Shown here: piece after piece, positions 27,283-36,235 of the stretch
Layout of the letters: each line of letters opens with the position of its first letter
Numbering within the stretch: the first letter of the stretch is position 1
Source: Flaviramulus basaltis
GTDB taxonomy: Bacteria; Bacteroidota; Bacteroidia; Flavobacteriales; Flavobacteriaceae
Assembly: GCF_900114265.1 (NCBI RefSeq)
Contig: NZ_FPKV01000001.1
Coordinates: 1,389,383-1,453,382, forward strand
Direction of reading: 5' to 3'
DNA: 64,000 bases
Made by a program: the position numbers and the translations under genes
The notes under the pieces: model-generated
The model's input: only the letters and a program-made list of their open reading frames with translations
Databases searched by the model: none
Told to the model about the DNA's origin: nothing

Positions 27283-28638
27283 ATGAAGACATGTTTTCTA
27301 TTAATTTTAATACCTTTTTTTCTACAATGTGCTACTTCAGAAAAACAGGCAATCACATATAATGTCTATGATTATGGAGCAAAAGGAGACGGCATTACTA
27401 ATGATCAAGAAGCTATTCAAAAAGCTATAGATGTCTGCAAAGATTCTGGAGGAACAGTATTGTTTTCAAAAGGCATTTTTTTAACAGGGCAATTATTGCT
27501 TGGTAATAATATGACTTTGAAAATTGATAGCACAGCTGTAATTAAGGGAATACAATCAGATTCTGAAACAGCATATCCGCACCACATGATTGAAACTAAG
27601 TTCCCAAACCGTATGCTACAAGATTGCCAACGACGATTAATTTACGGGAATCATGTGAGAAATGTAACCATTACAGGTAAAGGTAAAATTGATGGACAAG
27701 GAGATTATGAACCTTGGATGAATGTTAAAGAACTAGGAACCGAAAAAGATAGACCTTCTATTTTAGCATTTGTTGGGTCTAAAAATATAACAGTTTCAGA
27801 TATTACAATGGTTGATCCTGCTTGTTGGACTCAGGTTTATATTGAGTCGGATAGTATTAACATTCGTAATATAAAAGTGCATACGGGTAACCTAACACCA
27901 AACCGAGACGGCATTGATATTGTAGATTGCCATAAGGTTTTAATTGAAGATTGTGATATCAAATCTGAAGATGATGGTATTTGTTTTAAAAGCGGAAGCG
28001 AATATGGTTGTAAAGATGTTGTAGTGCGTAATTGTATTATTGATAAATTGAATGTTAATGCTGGTAATTGTTTTAAGTTGGGAACAGATGGTTTAGGAAG
28101 TTTTATTAATTTTGAAGTTTCTGGGTTAACGTTAAAAAATGCCTATCAAAATTCGGCTTTAGTTATCGAGTCTATGGATGGAGCAGTGATTGATAATATA
28201 CTTATTAGAGATTGTGAAATAACCAATTCTGGGCAAGCCATTTTTATGCTTTTGGCTGATAGAAAACGAACTGTTCCAGGAAGAAAATCTCGAATAGGAA
28301 GTATTTCGAATATCTATTTTAAAAATATTAGAGGTAAGGGATTTACCCAAGAATACCCATCTATAATAACAGGGATTTCTGGTCATCATATTCAAAATGT
28401 GACATTCGAAAATTTAAACTTTCAACTAAAAGGAGGCATTAACACCACAAACCAAACGGTAATGGAATATGATGGTAAATACCCTGAAGGAAGCAAATTT
28501 GGAAATACAAACGCTCATGCCTTTTTTATAAGACATACCGATAACGTGGATTTTATTAATTGTAAGTTTTCTACAGAATTGCCAGATTCTCGACCGTGGC
28601 TTATGCAAGAAAATGTTAGATTGGTTAATATTAATTGA
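27283..28638 (+). CDS. GH28-like (polygalacturonase family) lipoprotein
   Basis: From ATG 27283 the protein has 451 residues and a lipoprotein signal (LILIPFFLQC, Cys near residue 15). A right-handed parallel beta-helix pectinase fold is evident: VYDYGAKGDGITNDQEAIQ opening motif, NRDGIDIVDC near residue 210 and SEDDGICFKSG near 230, which supply the GH28 acidic residues. The usual GHG and RIK motifs are replaced by GNCFKLGT and VIESMDG, so it is a divergent member. The start at 27223 is unlikely because it would lie inside the previous gene. The 3' end overlaps the convergent AraC gene by 8 bp. Confidence 0.82.
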   Translation: MKTCFLLILIPFFLQCATSEKQAITYNVYDYGAKGDGITNDQEAIQKAIDVCKDSGGTVLFSKGIFLTGQLLLGNNMTLKIDSTAVIKGIQSDSETAYPHHMIETKFPNRMLQDCQRRLIYGNHVRNVTITGKGKIDGQGDYEPWMNVKELGTEKDRPSILAFVGSKNITVSDITMVDPACWTQVYIESDSINIRNIKVHTGNLTPNRDGIDIVDCHKVLIEDCDIKSEDDGICFKSGSEYGCKDVVVRNCIIDKLNVNAGNCFKLGTDGLGSFINFEVSGLTLKNAYQNSALVIESMDGAVIDNILIRDCEITNSGQAIFMLLADRKRTVPGRKSRIGSISNIYFKNIRGKGFTQEYPSIITGISGHHIQNVTFENLNFQLKGGINTTNQTVMEYDGKYPEGSKFGNTNAHAFFIRHTDNVDFINCKFSTELPDSRPWLMQENVRLVNIN

Positions 28639-29551
28639 ATGATTGCCTAAACTCTGAAGGCGAAAGGTTGGTTTTTGTTTTAAATAATTTGCTAAAAGAT
28701 TGCGGGTGTTCAAAACCAAGAGCATAAGCAATTTCACCTACAGATAACTCAGTTGTAGATAATTTTTCTTTGGCTTTTGTAATTAATTTTTCATGAATAT
28801 GCTGTTGCGTACTTTGCCCAGTTATAGACTTAAGTGAACTACTTAAATAATTTGAAGATAGGTTTAGTGCATCAGCAATAAATTCTACAGATGGTAAACC
28901 TTGATTGGAGTTTTCATCATTAAAATACTGGTTTAAAGCCTCATCTAAACGCGATAGAATTTCATGATTACTTATATTCCTTGTAATGAATTGACGCTCG
29001 TAATATCTTTCAGCATAATTAAGTAATAATTCAACTTGAGAAAGAATAATACTTTGACTGAATTTATCAATATTCGATTGGTATTCCTGCTTTATATTCT
29101 TTAAAATATTTGCAATGGTAAGTTCTTCTTTTTCAGATAAAAATAAGGCCTCTGTTAATGAATAATTAAAAAAAGCATAGTGTTTTATAGTTTTAGCTAA
29201 AGGCGTATTCCAAAGAAAATCAGGATGGATGAGTAATATCCATCCTGACGGTTCTTTTGTGATATCTTTTTCTACATATTCTATATTTAAAATCTGATTT
29301 GGTGCGAAAAACGACATTAGGCCATCATCAAAATCATAGTCTTGCTGACCATATCTGTACTTACCCGGAACATCCTTTTTTAAGGCAATAGAGTAGTAGG
29401 TTTGCAACCAACTAATTCTATCATTTTCTGGTGTATGAATTATAGCTGTATAATCAATTAAACTAATTAGTGGATGTTCTGGTTTTGGCAGGTTTCTTAA
29501 TTTATGAAACTCGCTAATTGAATTTATTTTATGGATGGTTTTGTTTTTCAT
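28631..29551 (-). CDS. AraC family transcriptional regulator
   Basis: A 306-residue regulator. The C-terminal ~100 residues form the double helix-turn-helix AraC/XylS domain (FIADALNLSSNYLSSSLKS, then LSVGEIAYALGFEHPQSFSK and FKTKTNLSPSEFRQ). The N-terminal ~190 residues look like a cupin-type sensory domain (YGQQDYDFDDGLMSFFAPNQ). ATG 29551 is preferred to a TTG two codons earlier. It lies 15 bases downstream of an SDR gene on the same strand. AraC-SDR pairs are common, so the SDR gene is the likeliest target; control of the convergent glycosidases is also possible. Confidence 0.9.
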   Translation of the reverse strand: MKNKTIHKINSISEFHKLRNLPKPEHPLISLIDYTAIIHTPENDRISWLQTYYSIALKKDVPGKYRYGQQDYDFDDGLMSFFAPNQILNIEYVEKDITKEPSGWILLIHPDFLWNTPLAKTIKHYAFFNYSLTEALFLSEKEELTIANILKNIKQEYQSNIDKFSQSIILSQVELLLNYAERYYERQFITRNISNHEILSRLDEALNQYFNDENSNQGLPSVEFIADALNLSSNYLSSSLKSITGQSTQQHIHEKLITKAKEKLSTTELSVGEIAYALGFEHPQSFSKLFKTKTNLSPSEFRQSFN

Positions 29552-29566
29552 CTTCAAAGCGATTTT

Positions 29567-30328
29567 TTATAAAAGTATCCCTCCTGAAGCTTCTATACGC
29601 TGTCCGTTAATCCATCTTGCATCATCAGAACATAAAAAAGCAACAACACCCCCAATATCTTCGGGTTCTCCAACACGACCTAATGCTGTTACGCTAGAAA
29701 CTACTTTTCTTTTTTGCTCGTTTGTTTTGTTTTCACCACCACCAAAATCGGTCGCAACAGCACCTGGCGCAACCACATTAGCAGTAATTTTCCTATGAGC
29801 TAATTCTTTAGCTAAGTACCTTGTAAATACTTCTACAGCTCCTTTCATTGAAGCATAAGCAGATGAATTAGGAAATGTAAACCTTGCTAAACCAGAAGAA
29901 ATATTTATAATTCTACTTCCATCATTTAAATACGCTAAAGCTTTTTGTGTTAAGAAATAAACACCTTTAAAATGAATATTAACCATTTCATCAAATTGCT
30001 CTTCTGTAGTTTCAACAAAAGGCGTGTAAATTCCAGTTCCGGCATTGTTTATTAAAAAATCGAAATGGTCTTGACCTGTTTCCAATTTTAAATAAGATGA
30101 AAGCTGAATAAAAAAAGCATCAAACGTATTAATTTTACTAGTATCTAGTTGTAATGCGTGAGCTGTTCTACCTGTTTTTTTTATCTCTGCAACAACATCA
30201 TCTGCTGCAGTTTTGTTAGAGTGATATGTGATAATAACATCGATACCTTTTTTTGCGATATTAATGGCCATATCTCGTCCTAAACCTCGGCTTCCGCCTG
30301 TTACTAATGCAATTTTGTTTTTTGACAT
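29567..30328 (-). CDS. SDR family NAD(P)-dependent oxidoreductase
   Basis: A classical short-chain dehydrogenase, 253 residues. The cofactor motif TGGSRGLG is at residues 10-17, NNAG near 93, catalytic Ser in INISSG near 142, and YASMK (Tyr-x-x-x-Lys) near 158. The C-terminal GQRIEASGGILL is typical of FabG-like members. The substrate cannot be inferred. It is the first gene of a two-gene unit with the AraC regulator. Confidence 0.92.
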   Translation of the reverse strand: MSKNKIALVTGGSRGLGRDMAINIAKKGIDVIITYHSNKTAADDVVAEIKKTGRTAHALQLDTSKINTFDAFFIQLSSYLKLETGQDHFDFLINNAGTGIYTPFVETTEEQFDEMVNIHFKGVYFLTQKALAYLNDGSRIINISSGLARFTFPNSSAYASMKGAVEVFTRYLAKELAHRKITANVVAPGAVATDFGGGENKTNEQKRKVVSSVTALGRVGEPEDIGGVVAFLCSDDARWINGQRIEASGGILL

Positions 30329-30463
30329 TTTAATAGATTTTTGTTTTTGTAAAATTCTATAATAATTGAGAGTACGATGTAGCCAAATTTAATTTTGTTG
30401 TAGTCAAAATTATTGTTTGTTGTAATTTATACATTACTGGAAATTAGTTGTGTAGATTAAAGA

Positions 30464-30919
30464 TTACTTAACCCTTACGCTGTCTGGAACTAATTTTGTA
30501 TAATCGCCATTATTTCTAATCACATCGCGCACAATGGACGAAGAAATATAAGAAGTGCTTGCTGCTGTTAATAGAAAAACGGTCTCAATGGTCGATAAAT
30601 GTCTGTTGGTATGTGCGATGGCCTTTTCGAATTCAAAATCGGCCGGATTTCTTAACCCTCGTAAAATAAACTCAGCGCCAATTTCTTTACAGAAATCGAC
30701 CGTTAAGCCTTTGTAAATAACTACTTTTATTTTAGGTTCATCAGCAAAAGCTTTTTCAATAAAAGCTTTACGTTCATCTAGTGAAAACATATATTTTTTA
30801 TCGGCATTTACGCCAATTGCTACTATAACTTCATCAAAAAGTGTAACGCCACGTTTTATAATATCGTAGTGTCCTAATGTTAATGGATCAAAAGATCCAG
30901 GGAATAAAGCTCGTTTCAT
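30464..30919 (-). CDS. coaD: Pantetheine-phosphate adenylyltransferase
   Basis: CoaD adenylates 4'-phosphopantetheine in the penultimate step of coenzyme A synthesis. At 151 residues it shows FPGSFDPLTLGHYDII (nucleotidyltransferase TxGH motif) at the N-terminus, LRNPADFEFEKAIAHTNR in the middle and TSYISSSIVRDV (ISSTxVR-like) near the C-terminus. It lies 18 bases after ddl on the same strand, so the two are probably co-transcribed. Confidence 0.97.
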   Translation of the reverse strand: MKRALFPGSFDPLTLGHYDIIKRGVTLFDEVIVAIGVNADKKYMFSLDERKAFIEKAFADEPKIKVVIYKGLTVDFCKEIGAEFILRGLRNPADFEFEKAIAHTNRHLSTIETVFLLTAASTSYISSSIVRDVIRNNGDYTKLVPDSVRVK

Positions 30920-30937
30920 GATTTAAAATTACAACTT

Positions 30938-31912
30938 TTATTTTAAGGCTTCTTCAATAGCATTGTCAAATAAATCGCTCATACTAATACCGGCTGCGGC
31001 GGCTTGCTGTGGTAAAATGCTTTCTCTTGTTAATCCGGGTACAGTATTTACTTCTAGTAAATGAGGTTCATTATCTTTAAAAATAAATTCACTTCTGCTA
31101 AATCCTTTCATTTTTAAAACCTCATAAACTTTTTTAGCCATGATATTTACTTTGTTTTCTTGCTCTTGAGTTAATCTTGCAGGCGTTATTTCTTGAGATT
31201 TCCCTAAATATTTTGCTTCATAATCAAAAAAATCATTTTCACTAACAATCTCTGTAATAGGTAATACTTTGGTTTCTCCTTTATATGTAATAACACCAAC
31301 AGAAACTTCGGTGCCATCTAAAAATGATTCTATAATAATTTCATCATCTTCTTTAAAAGCAACATTCACTGCGTTTTGTAAATCTTCTTTTTTATGTACT
31401 TTAGTGACTCCAAAACTACTACCGGCTTTATTGGCTTTAACAAAGCAAGGCAAGCCAACTTTTGTAATTATATCACTTTCATTAACAGTATCACCTAAAT
31501 TTAAATAGTAAGATTCCGCAGTTTTAATTCCGTAAGGTTTTAAAACACTTAAACAATCACGTTTATTAAATGTTAGACTTGCTTGGTACATATCGCAGCT
31601 AGTTTGAGGGATATTTAATAGTTTAAAATAGCCTTGCATAAAGCCATCTTCTCCTGGAGAGCCATGTATGGCATTAAAAACACAATCAAATGTTATAATT
31701 TGATTATCTATTTTAACAGAAAAATCATTTTTATTTACAAGGAATTCAATGTCATTGTCGTTAACGTAAACCCATTTATCTTTAAAAATATGAATACGAT
31801 AAGCATTGTATTTTGAAGAGTCAAGAGTTTCATAAACAACGTTTCCGCTTTTTAAAGAGATTTGATATTCGCTTGAATATCCTCCCATAATAATGGCAAT
31901 ATTTTTTTTCAT
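30938..31912 (-). CDS. ddl: D-alanine--D-alanine ligase
   Basis: Ddl is an ATP-grasp enzyme that makes the D-Ala-D-Ala dipeptide of peptidoglycan in the cytoplasm. The 324-residue sequence has MGGYSSEYQISLKSG at the N-terminus, HGSPGEDGFMQGYF near residue 84, VKANKAGSSFGVTKV near 160, and the metal-binding end LLEVNTVPGLTRESILPQQ. It is transcribed before coaD and is divergent from the PASTA-protein gene. Confidence 0.96.
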   Translation of the reverse strand: MKKNIAIIMGGYSSEYQISLKSGNVVYETLDSSKYNAYRIHIFKDKWVYVNDNDIEFLVNKNDFSVKIDNQIITFDCVFNAIHGSPGEDGFMQGYFKLLNIPQTSCDMYQASLTFNKRDCLSVLKPYGIKTAESYYLNLGDTVNESDIITKVGLPCFVKANKAGSSFGVTKVHKKEDLQNAVNVAFKEDDEIIIESFLDGTEVSVGVITYKGETKVLPITEIVSENDFFDYEAKYLGKSQEITPARLTQEQENKVNIMAKKVYEVLKMKGFSRSEFIFKDNEPHLLEVNTVPGLTRESILPQQAAAAGISMSDLFDNAIEEALK

Positions 31913-32022
31913 TGATGCAGAAATAAATTAGTATCGGTCTAAAACAAGCAATAAAACGTATCTAATATTAGTTAAGCTAAAATATCATATAAATTGCAAA
32001 AGAAAAAACAGTTCTGTTTTTA

Positions 32023-32030
32023 TATATTTG
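32023..32030 (+). promoter_or_regulatory. Candidate -7 box for the PASTA-rluD operon
   Basis: TATATTTG, full TAnnTTTG match, 20 bases before the ATG of the PASTA protein gene. The nearest upstream TTG is 26 bases away, longer than usual. Confidence 0.45.
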
Positions 32031-32050
32031 CCTAATTGAAAATACTATAA

Positions 32051-32608
32051 ATGAGCATCATTAAATTTCTTACCAGTAAAACATTTTTAAAACAAATTTT
32101 ATTGGCAGTTGTAGCACTAGTTGTATTGTGTTTTATTTTGTTGAAGTGGTTAAATGTAACAACTAACCATGGAGATTTTGAAACCGTGCCAGATTTAAAA
32201 GGAAAATCCATAAGCGTTGCACAAGTAGAATTGGAAGATAATAATTTGGTTATGCAAGTTCAAGATTCTGCAAATTATAATCCAGATTACCCTAAATTTT
32301 CGGTTATAGAACAAGAGCCGCTTGCTGGAGCAAAAGTAAAAGAAGATAGAAAAATATATATCACTTTAAATCCATCAGGTTATAGAAAAATAAAAATCCC
32401 AGATGGATTAATCGATAAAACATTTAGACAAGTAAAACCAACCCTAGAAGCAATAGGTTTTAAAGTGGGAAAAATAACTTATGTTGATAACATTGGGAAA
32501 GACATGGTTTTAAAATTAACAAACAAAGGAACTACTATTAAGTCTGGTGATAAACTGCCAAAAACATCTGTTATTGATTTAGTACTTGGTAATGGGAATA
32601 GACCTTAA
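32051..32608 (+). CDS. PASTA domain membrane protein
   Basis: A 185-residue protein with one N-terminal transmembrane helix (residues ~16-33, ILLAVVALVVLCFILLKWL) and extracytoplasmic PASTA repeats: VPDLKGKSISVAQVELEDNN, then IPDGLIDKTFRQVKPTLEAIG, with IEQEPLAGAKV in between. PASTA domains bind peptidoglycan or muropeptides in other bacteria, but here there is no kinase or PBP domain attached. It lies 4 bases ahead of the pseudouridine synthase gene and divergent from ddl. Confidence 0.88.
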   Translation: MSIIKFLTSKTFLKQILLAVVALVVLCFILLKWLNVTTNHGDFETVPDLKGKSISVAQVELEDNNLVMQVQDSANYNPDYPKFSVIEQEPLAGAKVKEDRKIYITLNPSGYRKIKIPDGLIDKTFRQVKPTLEAIGFKVGKITYVDNIGKDMVLKLTNKGTTIKSGDKLPKTSVIDLVLGNGNRP

Positions 32609-32612
32609 ATAA

Positions 32613-33656
32613 ATGGAAGATTATACACCAGAATTACCAGAAGAAGAGGATAATGATCTTTACGAGCATCATGCGTTTACTGTAGATAAAGGGCAAACAC
32701 CACTTCGTATTGATAAATATTTAATGAATTTTGTTGAGAATGCTACACGAAATAAAATTCAAGCAGCAGCAAAAAATGGAAGTATTCATGTAAATGATGC
32801 TCCAGTAAAATCAAATTATAAAGTAAAGCCTTTTGATGAGATAAGAGTGTTATTCGCACACCCGCCTTTTGAAAATTTATTGGTTGGAGAAGATATTCCT
32901 ATTGATGTAGTTTATGAAGATGATACCCTTTTAGTGGTAAATAAACCACCAGGTATGGTTGTGCATCCTGGCCATGGAAACTATTCTGGTACGCTTATAA
33001 ATGCATTAATATACCGATTTGATAATTTACCAAACAACTCTAGCGAACGTCCTGGATTAGTACATAGAATTGATAAAGATACAAGCGGACTTTTAGTGGT
33101 TGCAAAAACCGAACAAGCCATGGCGCATTTATCATTACAATTTGCAGAGAAAACTAGCGAACGCGAGTATGTGGCTATTGTATGGGGAAATATGGATGAA
33201 GAAGAAGGAACTATTGAAGGTAATATAGGTCGACACCCAAAAAATAGATTACAAAACACTGTTTTTTTAAATGATGAAGCTGAAAAAGGAAAACCTGCAG
33301 TTACGCATTACAAGGTTTTGGAGCGTTTAGGGTATGTTACTTTAGTGTCTTGCAAGTTAGAAACCGGTCGTACACATCAAATACGTGTGCATATGAAACA
33401 TATTGGTCACACACTATTTAATGACGAACGTTACGGTGGTGAAAAAGTATTAAAAGGTACAACGTTTACTAAATACAAACAATTTGTAGATAATTGTTTT
33501 AAAGTTTTACCACGTCAAGCTTTGCATGCTAAAACACTTGGTTTTAAGCACCCTAAAACAGGTGAATTTATGCGATTTGATACTCCAATACCAGATGATA
33601 TGCAGCAGTGTATTGAAAAATGGAAAACCTATTCAAAACATCAAGAAATAGAATAG
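32613..33656 (+). CDS. rluD: RluA/RluD family 23S rRNA pseudouridine synthase
   Basis: This 347-residue enzyme has an N-terminal S4 RNA-binding domain (LRIDKYLMNFVENATRNKIQ near residue 32) and a pseudouridine synthase core with the catalytic Asp in GLVHRIDKDTSGLLVVAKT near residue 150. LETGRTHQIRVHMKHIGH is near 250. The S4-fused architecture and length are those of RluD, which modifies helix 69 of 23S rRNA; RluC-type activity cannot be excluded. It follows the PASTA gene by 4 bases. Confidence 0.92.
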   Translation: MEDYTPELPEEEDNDLYEHHAFTVDKGQTPLRIDKYLMNFVENATRNKIQAAAKNGSIHVNDAPVKSNYKVKPFDEIRVLFAHPPFENLLVGEDIPIDVVYEDDTLLVVNKPPGMVVHPGHGNYSGTLINALIYRFDNLPNNSSERPGLVHRIDKDTSGLLVVAKTEQAMAHLSLQFAEKTSEREYVAIVWGNMDEEEGTIEGNIGRHPKNRLQNTVFLNDEAEKGKPAVTHYKVLERLGYVTLVSCKLETGRTHQIRVHMKHIGHTLFNDERYGGEKVLKGTTFTKYKQFVDNCFKVLPRQALHAKTLGFKHPKTGEFMRFDTPIPDDMQQCIEKWKTYSKHQEIE

Positions 33657-33685
33657 TTTTTTAAAATCTAAAAAATTATTTTTAG

Positions 33686-34216
33686 CTATTTAAGTTCAAT
33701 ATTATCAATTTGTAATTTGAAGGATTCTGCTTTTTTGTTTCCAATTAAAAAGGCAATCATTTCCATTTGTTTGCCTGGGTAGTTTTCAGCATTTAATTTT
33801 CTACCGCGAAATGCAGGATACATGGTGTTAAAAGGAATTTTAATAGTTTGCCATTCTGTATTAGTTTCAAAAGGTATTACATAAGAGTAATCATCACTAT
33901 TACTTGTTTTAACTCGAAATTGATATTTTTTACCATCGCCTTTTAGCCTAATGCAAATTTCACTAAAAGCATTAACTTTTTTGGTTTCAAACTTATATTG
34001 CACCATTGAAAAACCACCATTATTTTCTAATGATACGAGGCCTTCAAATACACCAAAACCACCATTGTCAATACTAAAGGAGCCATTAGAGCGCCCACCC
34101 ATTACAACATCATCTACAGTGTTCCAATTTGTAACATTGCTTTTGGTATTAAAGTCGAAGAGTATCATTGGTGTTTGGATTGAGATTAATATTATTAACA
34201 AAAATATAGCTTTCAT
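33686..34216 (-). CDS. CIA30 family protein
   Basis: A 176-residue beta-rich protein with an N-terminal signal (MKAIFLLIILISIQTPMILF). It follows the NDUFAF1/CIA30 pattern: FDFNTKSNVTNWNTVDDVVMGGRSNGSF, CIRLKGDGKKYQFRVKT and WQTIKIPF. In eukaryotes CIA30 assists complex I assembly, but bacterial members are secreted or soluble and uncharacterised, so no function is claimed. It is convergent with rluD, with an AT-only hairpin-like stretch between them. Confidence 0.85.
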   Translation of the reverse strand: MKAIFLLIILISIQTPMILFDFNTKSNVTNWNTVDDVVMGGRSNGSFSIDNGGFGVFEGLVSLENNGGFSMVQYKFETKKVNAFSEICIRLKGDGKKYQFRVKTSNSDDYSYVIPFETNTEWQTIKIPFNTMYPAFRGRKLNAENYPGKQMEMIAFLIGNKKAESFKLQIDNIELK

Positions 34217-34329
34217 TTATATTTAAAATTTGTTTAAGGCATATTGAAGGATAAAGTTAACTAATATATTAAATGAAAATTAGAAGAAAATTTTTAAAAA
34301 AATTAAATTCTACCAGAAAGGGTAATCAT

Positions 34330-35169
34330 TTATTCGCTTTTTTTGTGCATAAACATCCAATCGTAAATAGTCATATTAAAAGCATCATAATCTGAGCTTT
34401 CATCACCCATTCCGCTAGAGTCATAAGTTCTAGACCAAGAATTATGAGAAACACCTGGATATATTGTTAATTTGGCTCTAGTTTCAGGATTTGCTTCATT
34501 TATTGCATTTATCATATTAATGGATTGGTTGTGTGAAACTGTAGTGTCGTTATCGCCATGAAATGCCCAAACGGGTGTTGTAGTAAACTTGTTTCCAGAA
34601 TTTGTGCTTCCACCACCAGCAATAGGAACAATAGCAGCAGCATAAGAATCAAATCCATAGGTAGAAATATAACTGAAGCTTCCAAAGCCACCAAGGCTTA
34701 GACCTGTTACATAAATTCGCTCAATGTTTATATTATAATTTGCGATTAAATAGGTTATAAAACTGTGAATATCATCTGGATTCCAATTTCCAGAAGGTAA
34801 TTGTGGAGAAGCAACTATCATAGGGTATTTTGGGTGCCATTCTTCTTTTTCAATCAATTTAGGAGGACCATTTGCTAATACTTTATTTAAAATATCTGGG
34901 TTTGTTTCACTATTGCCTCTTTCTCCAGATCCGTGTAAAAAAACAAGTAATGGATATTTTGGTGAATTATTATTGTAATTACTAGGCGTGTAAATGTAAT
35001 GCCCAAAAACGGCGTTGGTAGCGCCTAGAATATTTGCTTTTTGCATACCTCCTGTATCTTCCGGTAAAAATTCTAAATCGTTTTGATTTTGTTTTGAGTC
35101 CAAATCATCACTGCTACAGCTTAAAAACAAGCAAGGTAACAGTATTATTAAGTAAGTAAAAGTTTTCAT
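34330..35169 (-). CDS. Lipoprotein alpha/beta-hydrolase (esterase of the PHB depolymerase/prolyl oligopeptidase-like group)
   Basis: A 279-residue protein with a lipoprotein signal (LILLPCLFLSC). The alpha/beta-hydrolase core is clear: LLVFLHGSGERGNS (oxyanion region), catalytic Ser in VTGLSLGGFGSF near residue 151, Asp in FHGDNDTTVS near 208 and His in YPGVSHNSWSR near 240. Feruloyl-esterase-like or peptidase-like activity is possible; the substrate is unknown. It stands alone, with 117 bases to the next gene upstream. Confidence 0.85.
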   Translation of the reverse strand: MKTFTYLIILLPCLFLSCSSDDLDSKQNQNDLEFLPEDTGGMQKANILGATNAVFGHYIYTPSNYNNNSPKYPLLVFLHGSGERGNSETNPDILNKVLANGPPKLIEKEEWHPKYPMIVASPQLPSGNWNPDDIHSFITYLIANYNINIERIYVTGLSLGGFGSFSYISTYGFDSYAAAIVPIAGGGSTNSGNKFTTTPVWAFHGDNDTTVSHNQSINMINAINEANPETRAKLTIYPGVSHNSWSRTYDSSGMGDESSDYDAFNMTIYDWMFMHKKSE

Positions 35170-35286
35170 AAGTAGGTTTTTATGTAAACTAATATACGAT
35201 AAGAGTAAGTGTTTTGGATTATAAATTCAATATATTTTCAATTCAAATGCCTGATTATGAGTTGTGTATTTTGGTTTTGTAGATGT

Positions 35287-35571
35287 TTAATTACCAGCTA
35301 TTGGAGTTCCAAAAATACCAACGGAGAGTTCTAACCAAATAAAAAGTAAAGTAATTATGATAGCGACAGTTAAAATAATTCGATATTCTTTTTTTAGAAC
35401 TTTTTTTAATATGAGTTCATAAAATAAACTAGTCCCATAAAGTAAAGCACCTGCTGTTATAAAATCTGATAAAGACCATTTTACTTGTTTTGAAAATTGC
35501 ATAGCAATTAAAGGAATAAGTAATATAATTGTTGCAAAAACTAAAATAGATATAAATCTTTTGTTTTGCAT
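35287..35571 (-). CDS. Small membrane protein, 94 aa
   Basis: A 94-residue protein with about three hydrophobic segments (ILVFATIILLIPLIAM, FITAGALLYGTSLFYELIL, ILTVAIIITLLFIWLEL). No known function is recognised. Its ATG is 3 bases after the stop of the deformylase gene, so it seems to be the last gene of the mreB-rodA-deformylase transcription unit. Confidence 0.75.
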   Translation of the reverse strand: MQNKRFISILVFATIILLIPLIAMQFSKQVKWSLSDFITAGALLYGTSLFYELILKKVLKKEYRIILTVAIIITLLFIWLELSVGIFGTPIAGN

Positions 35572-35574
35572 TAG

Positions 35575-36203
35575 CTATTTTTTTTGAGCATCAACAACTT
35601 CCTTTTTTAGGTGATCTAAGTATAAAATACCATTTAAGTGGTCTATTTCATGTTGAAAAATAACCGATGTAAAATCTTCTATAGTTTCTTTAATATGTTT
35701 ACCAGTCATGGTGTCGTATTCAATATCAATTGTAAAAGATCTACTATTCAAAGTATCTCTTCTATTTGGGATAGATAAACAACCTTCTCTTACAGTTTGT
35801 TTTTTATTAGAATACTGTGTGATTTTTGGATTTAAATACACTTCAAAAGGAAAAGTTTCTTTATCAAAACGTTGTACCCAAATAATGCTTTTTAAAACAC
35901 CAACTTGAGGTGCTGCGATACCTACACCTAAAGACATACTATCTCTAACAGTGGCAAAAAGACGTTTTACAAAATTTTGTAAAATAGGATTATTGGGATT
36001 TGGTTTTATATAAGCGCTTTTTTCCTAAGCAATAATGAGTCTTTATTGTTTGTTATTTTATAAACTCGCATAGGTTTTAAACTATCTGCAGTCATAATTA
36101 TTTGAACCTCTTCTTTAGAAAAACTATGTTTTACAGTGTTTTTGGTGCCTGAACATGCTGATGCTAAAATTATAAAGAGAATTAAAAAGAAGTAATTTTT
36201 CAT
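35575..36203 (-). pseudogene. def: Lipoprotein-type peptide deformylase, interrupted by a -1 frameshift at an A6 run
   Basis: Two frames together make one deformylase of about 209 residues. The first (36203-36006) encodes a lipoprotein signal (LFIILASACSG) and the family's N-terminal extension up to DSLLLRKK, then stops. The second, open from base 36024, continues with SAYIKPNPNNPILQNFVKRL, then RLFATVRDSM, GVGIAAPQVG, EGCLSIP and QHEIDHLNGILYL, so all three deformylase motifs with the metal ligands are intact. The switch point is a run of six A (plus-strand T 36018-36023): one more A would restore the frame. This could be a mutation, an assembly error, or slippage on A6. A separate housekeeping def is expected elsewhere. 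It lies 32 bases after rodA. Confidence 0.85.
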
Positions 36204-36235
36204 TTAAGTGAAATAATTAATTGTTGATTAAAGAC

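Noticed and set aside
29535..29798. Plus-strand ORF of 87 codons across the AraC-SDR junction
   Set aside because: It is antisense to the conserved SDR C-terminus and AraC start; composition is typical of a shadow frame.
33661..33685. Terminator between rluD and the CIA30 gene
   Set aside because: CTAAAAAATTATTTTTAG is nearly symmetric but almost entirely A-T with no stable GC stem; it could be chance in AT-rich DNA.
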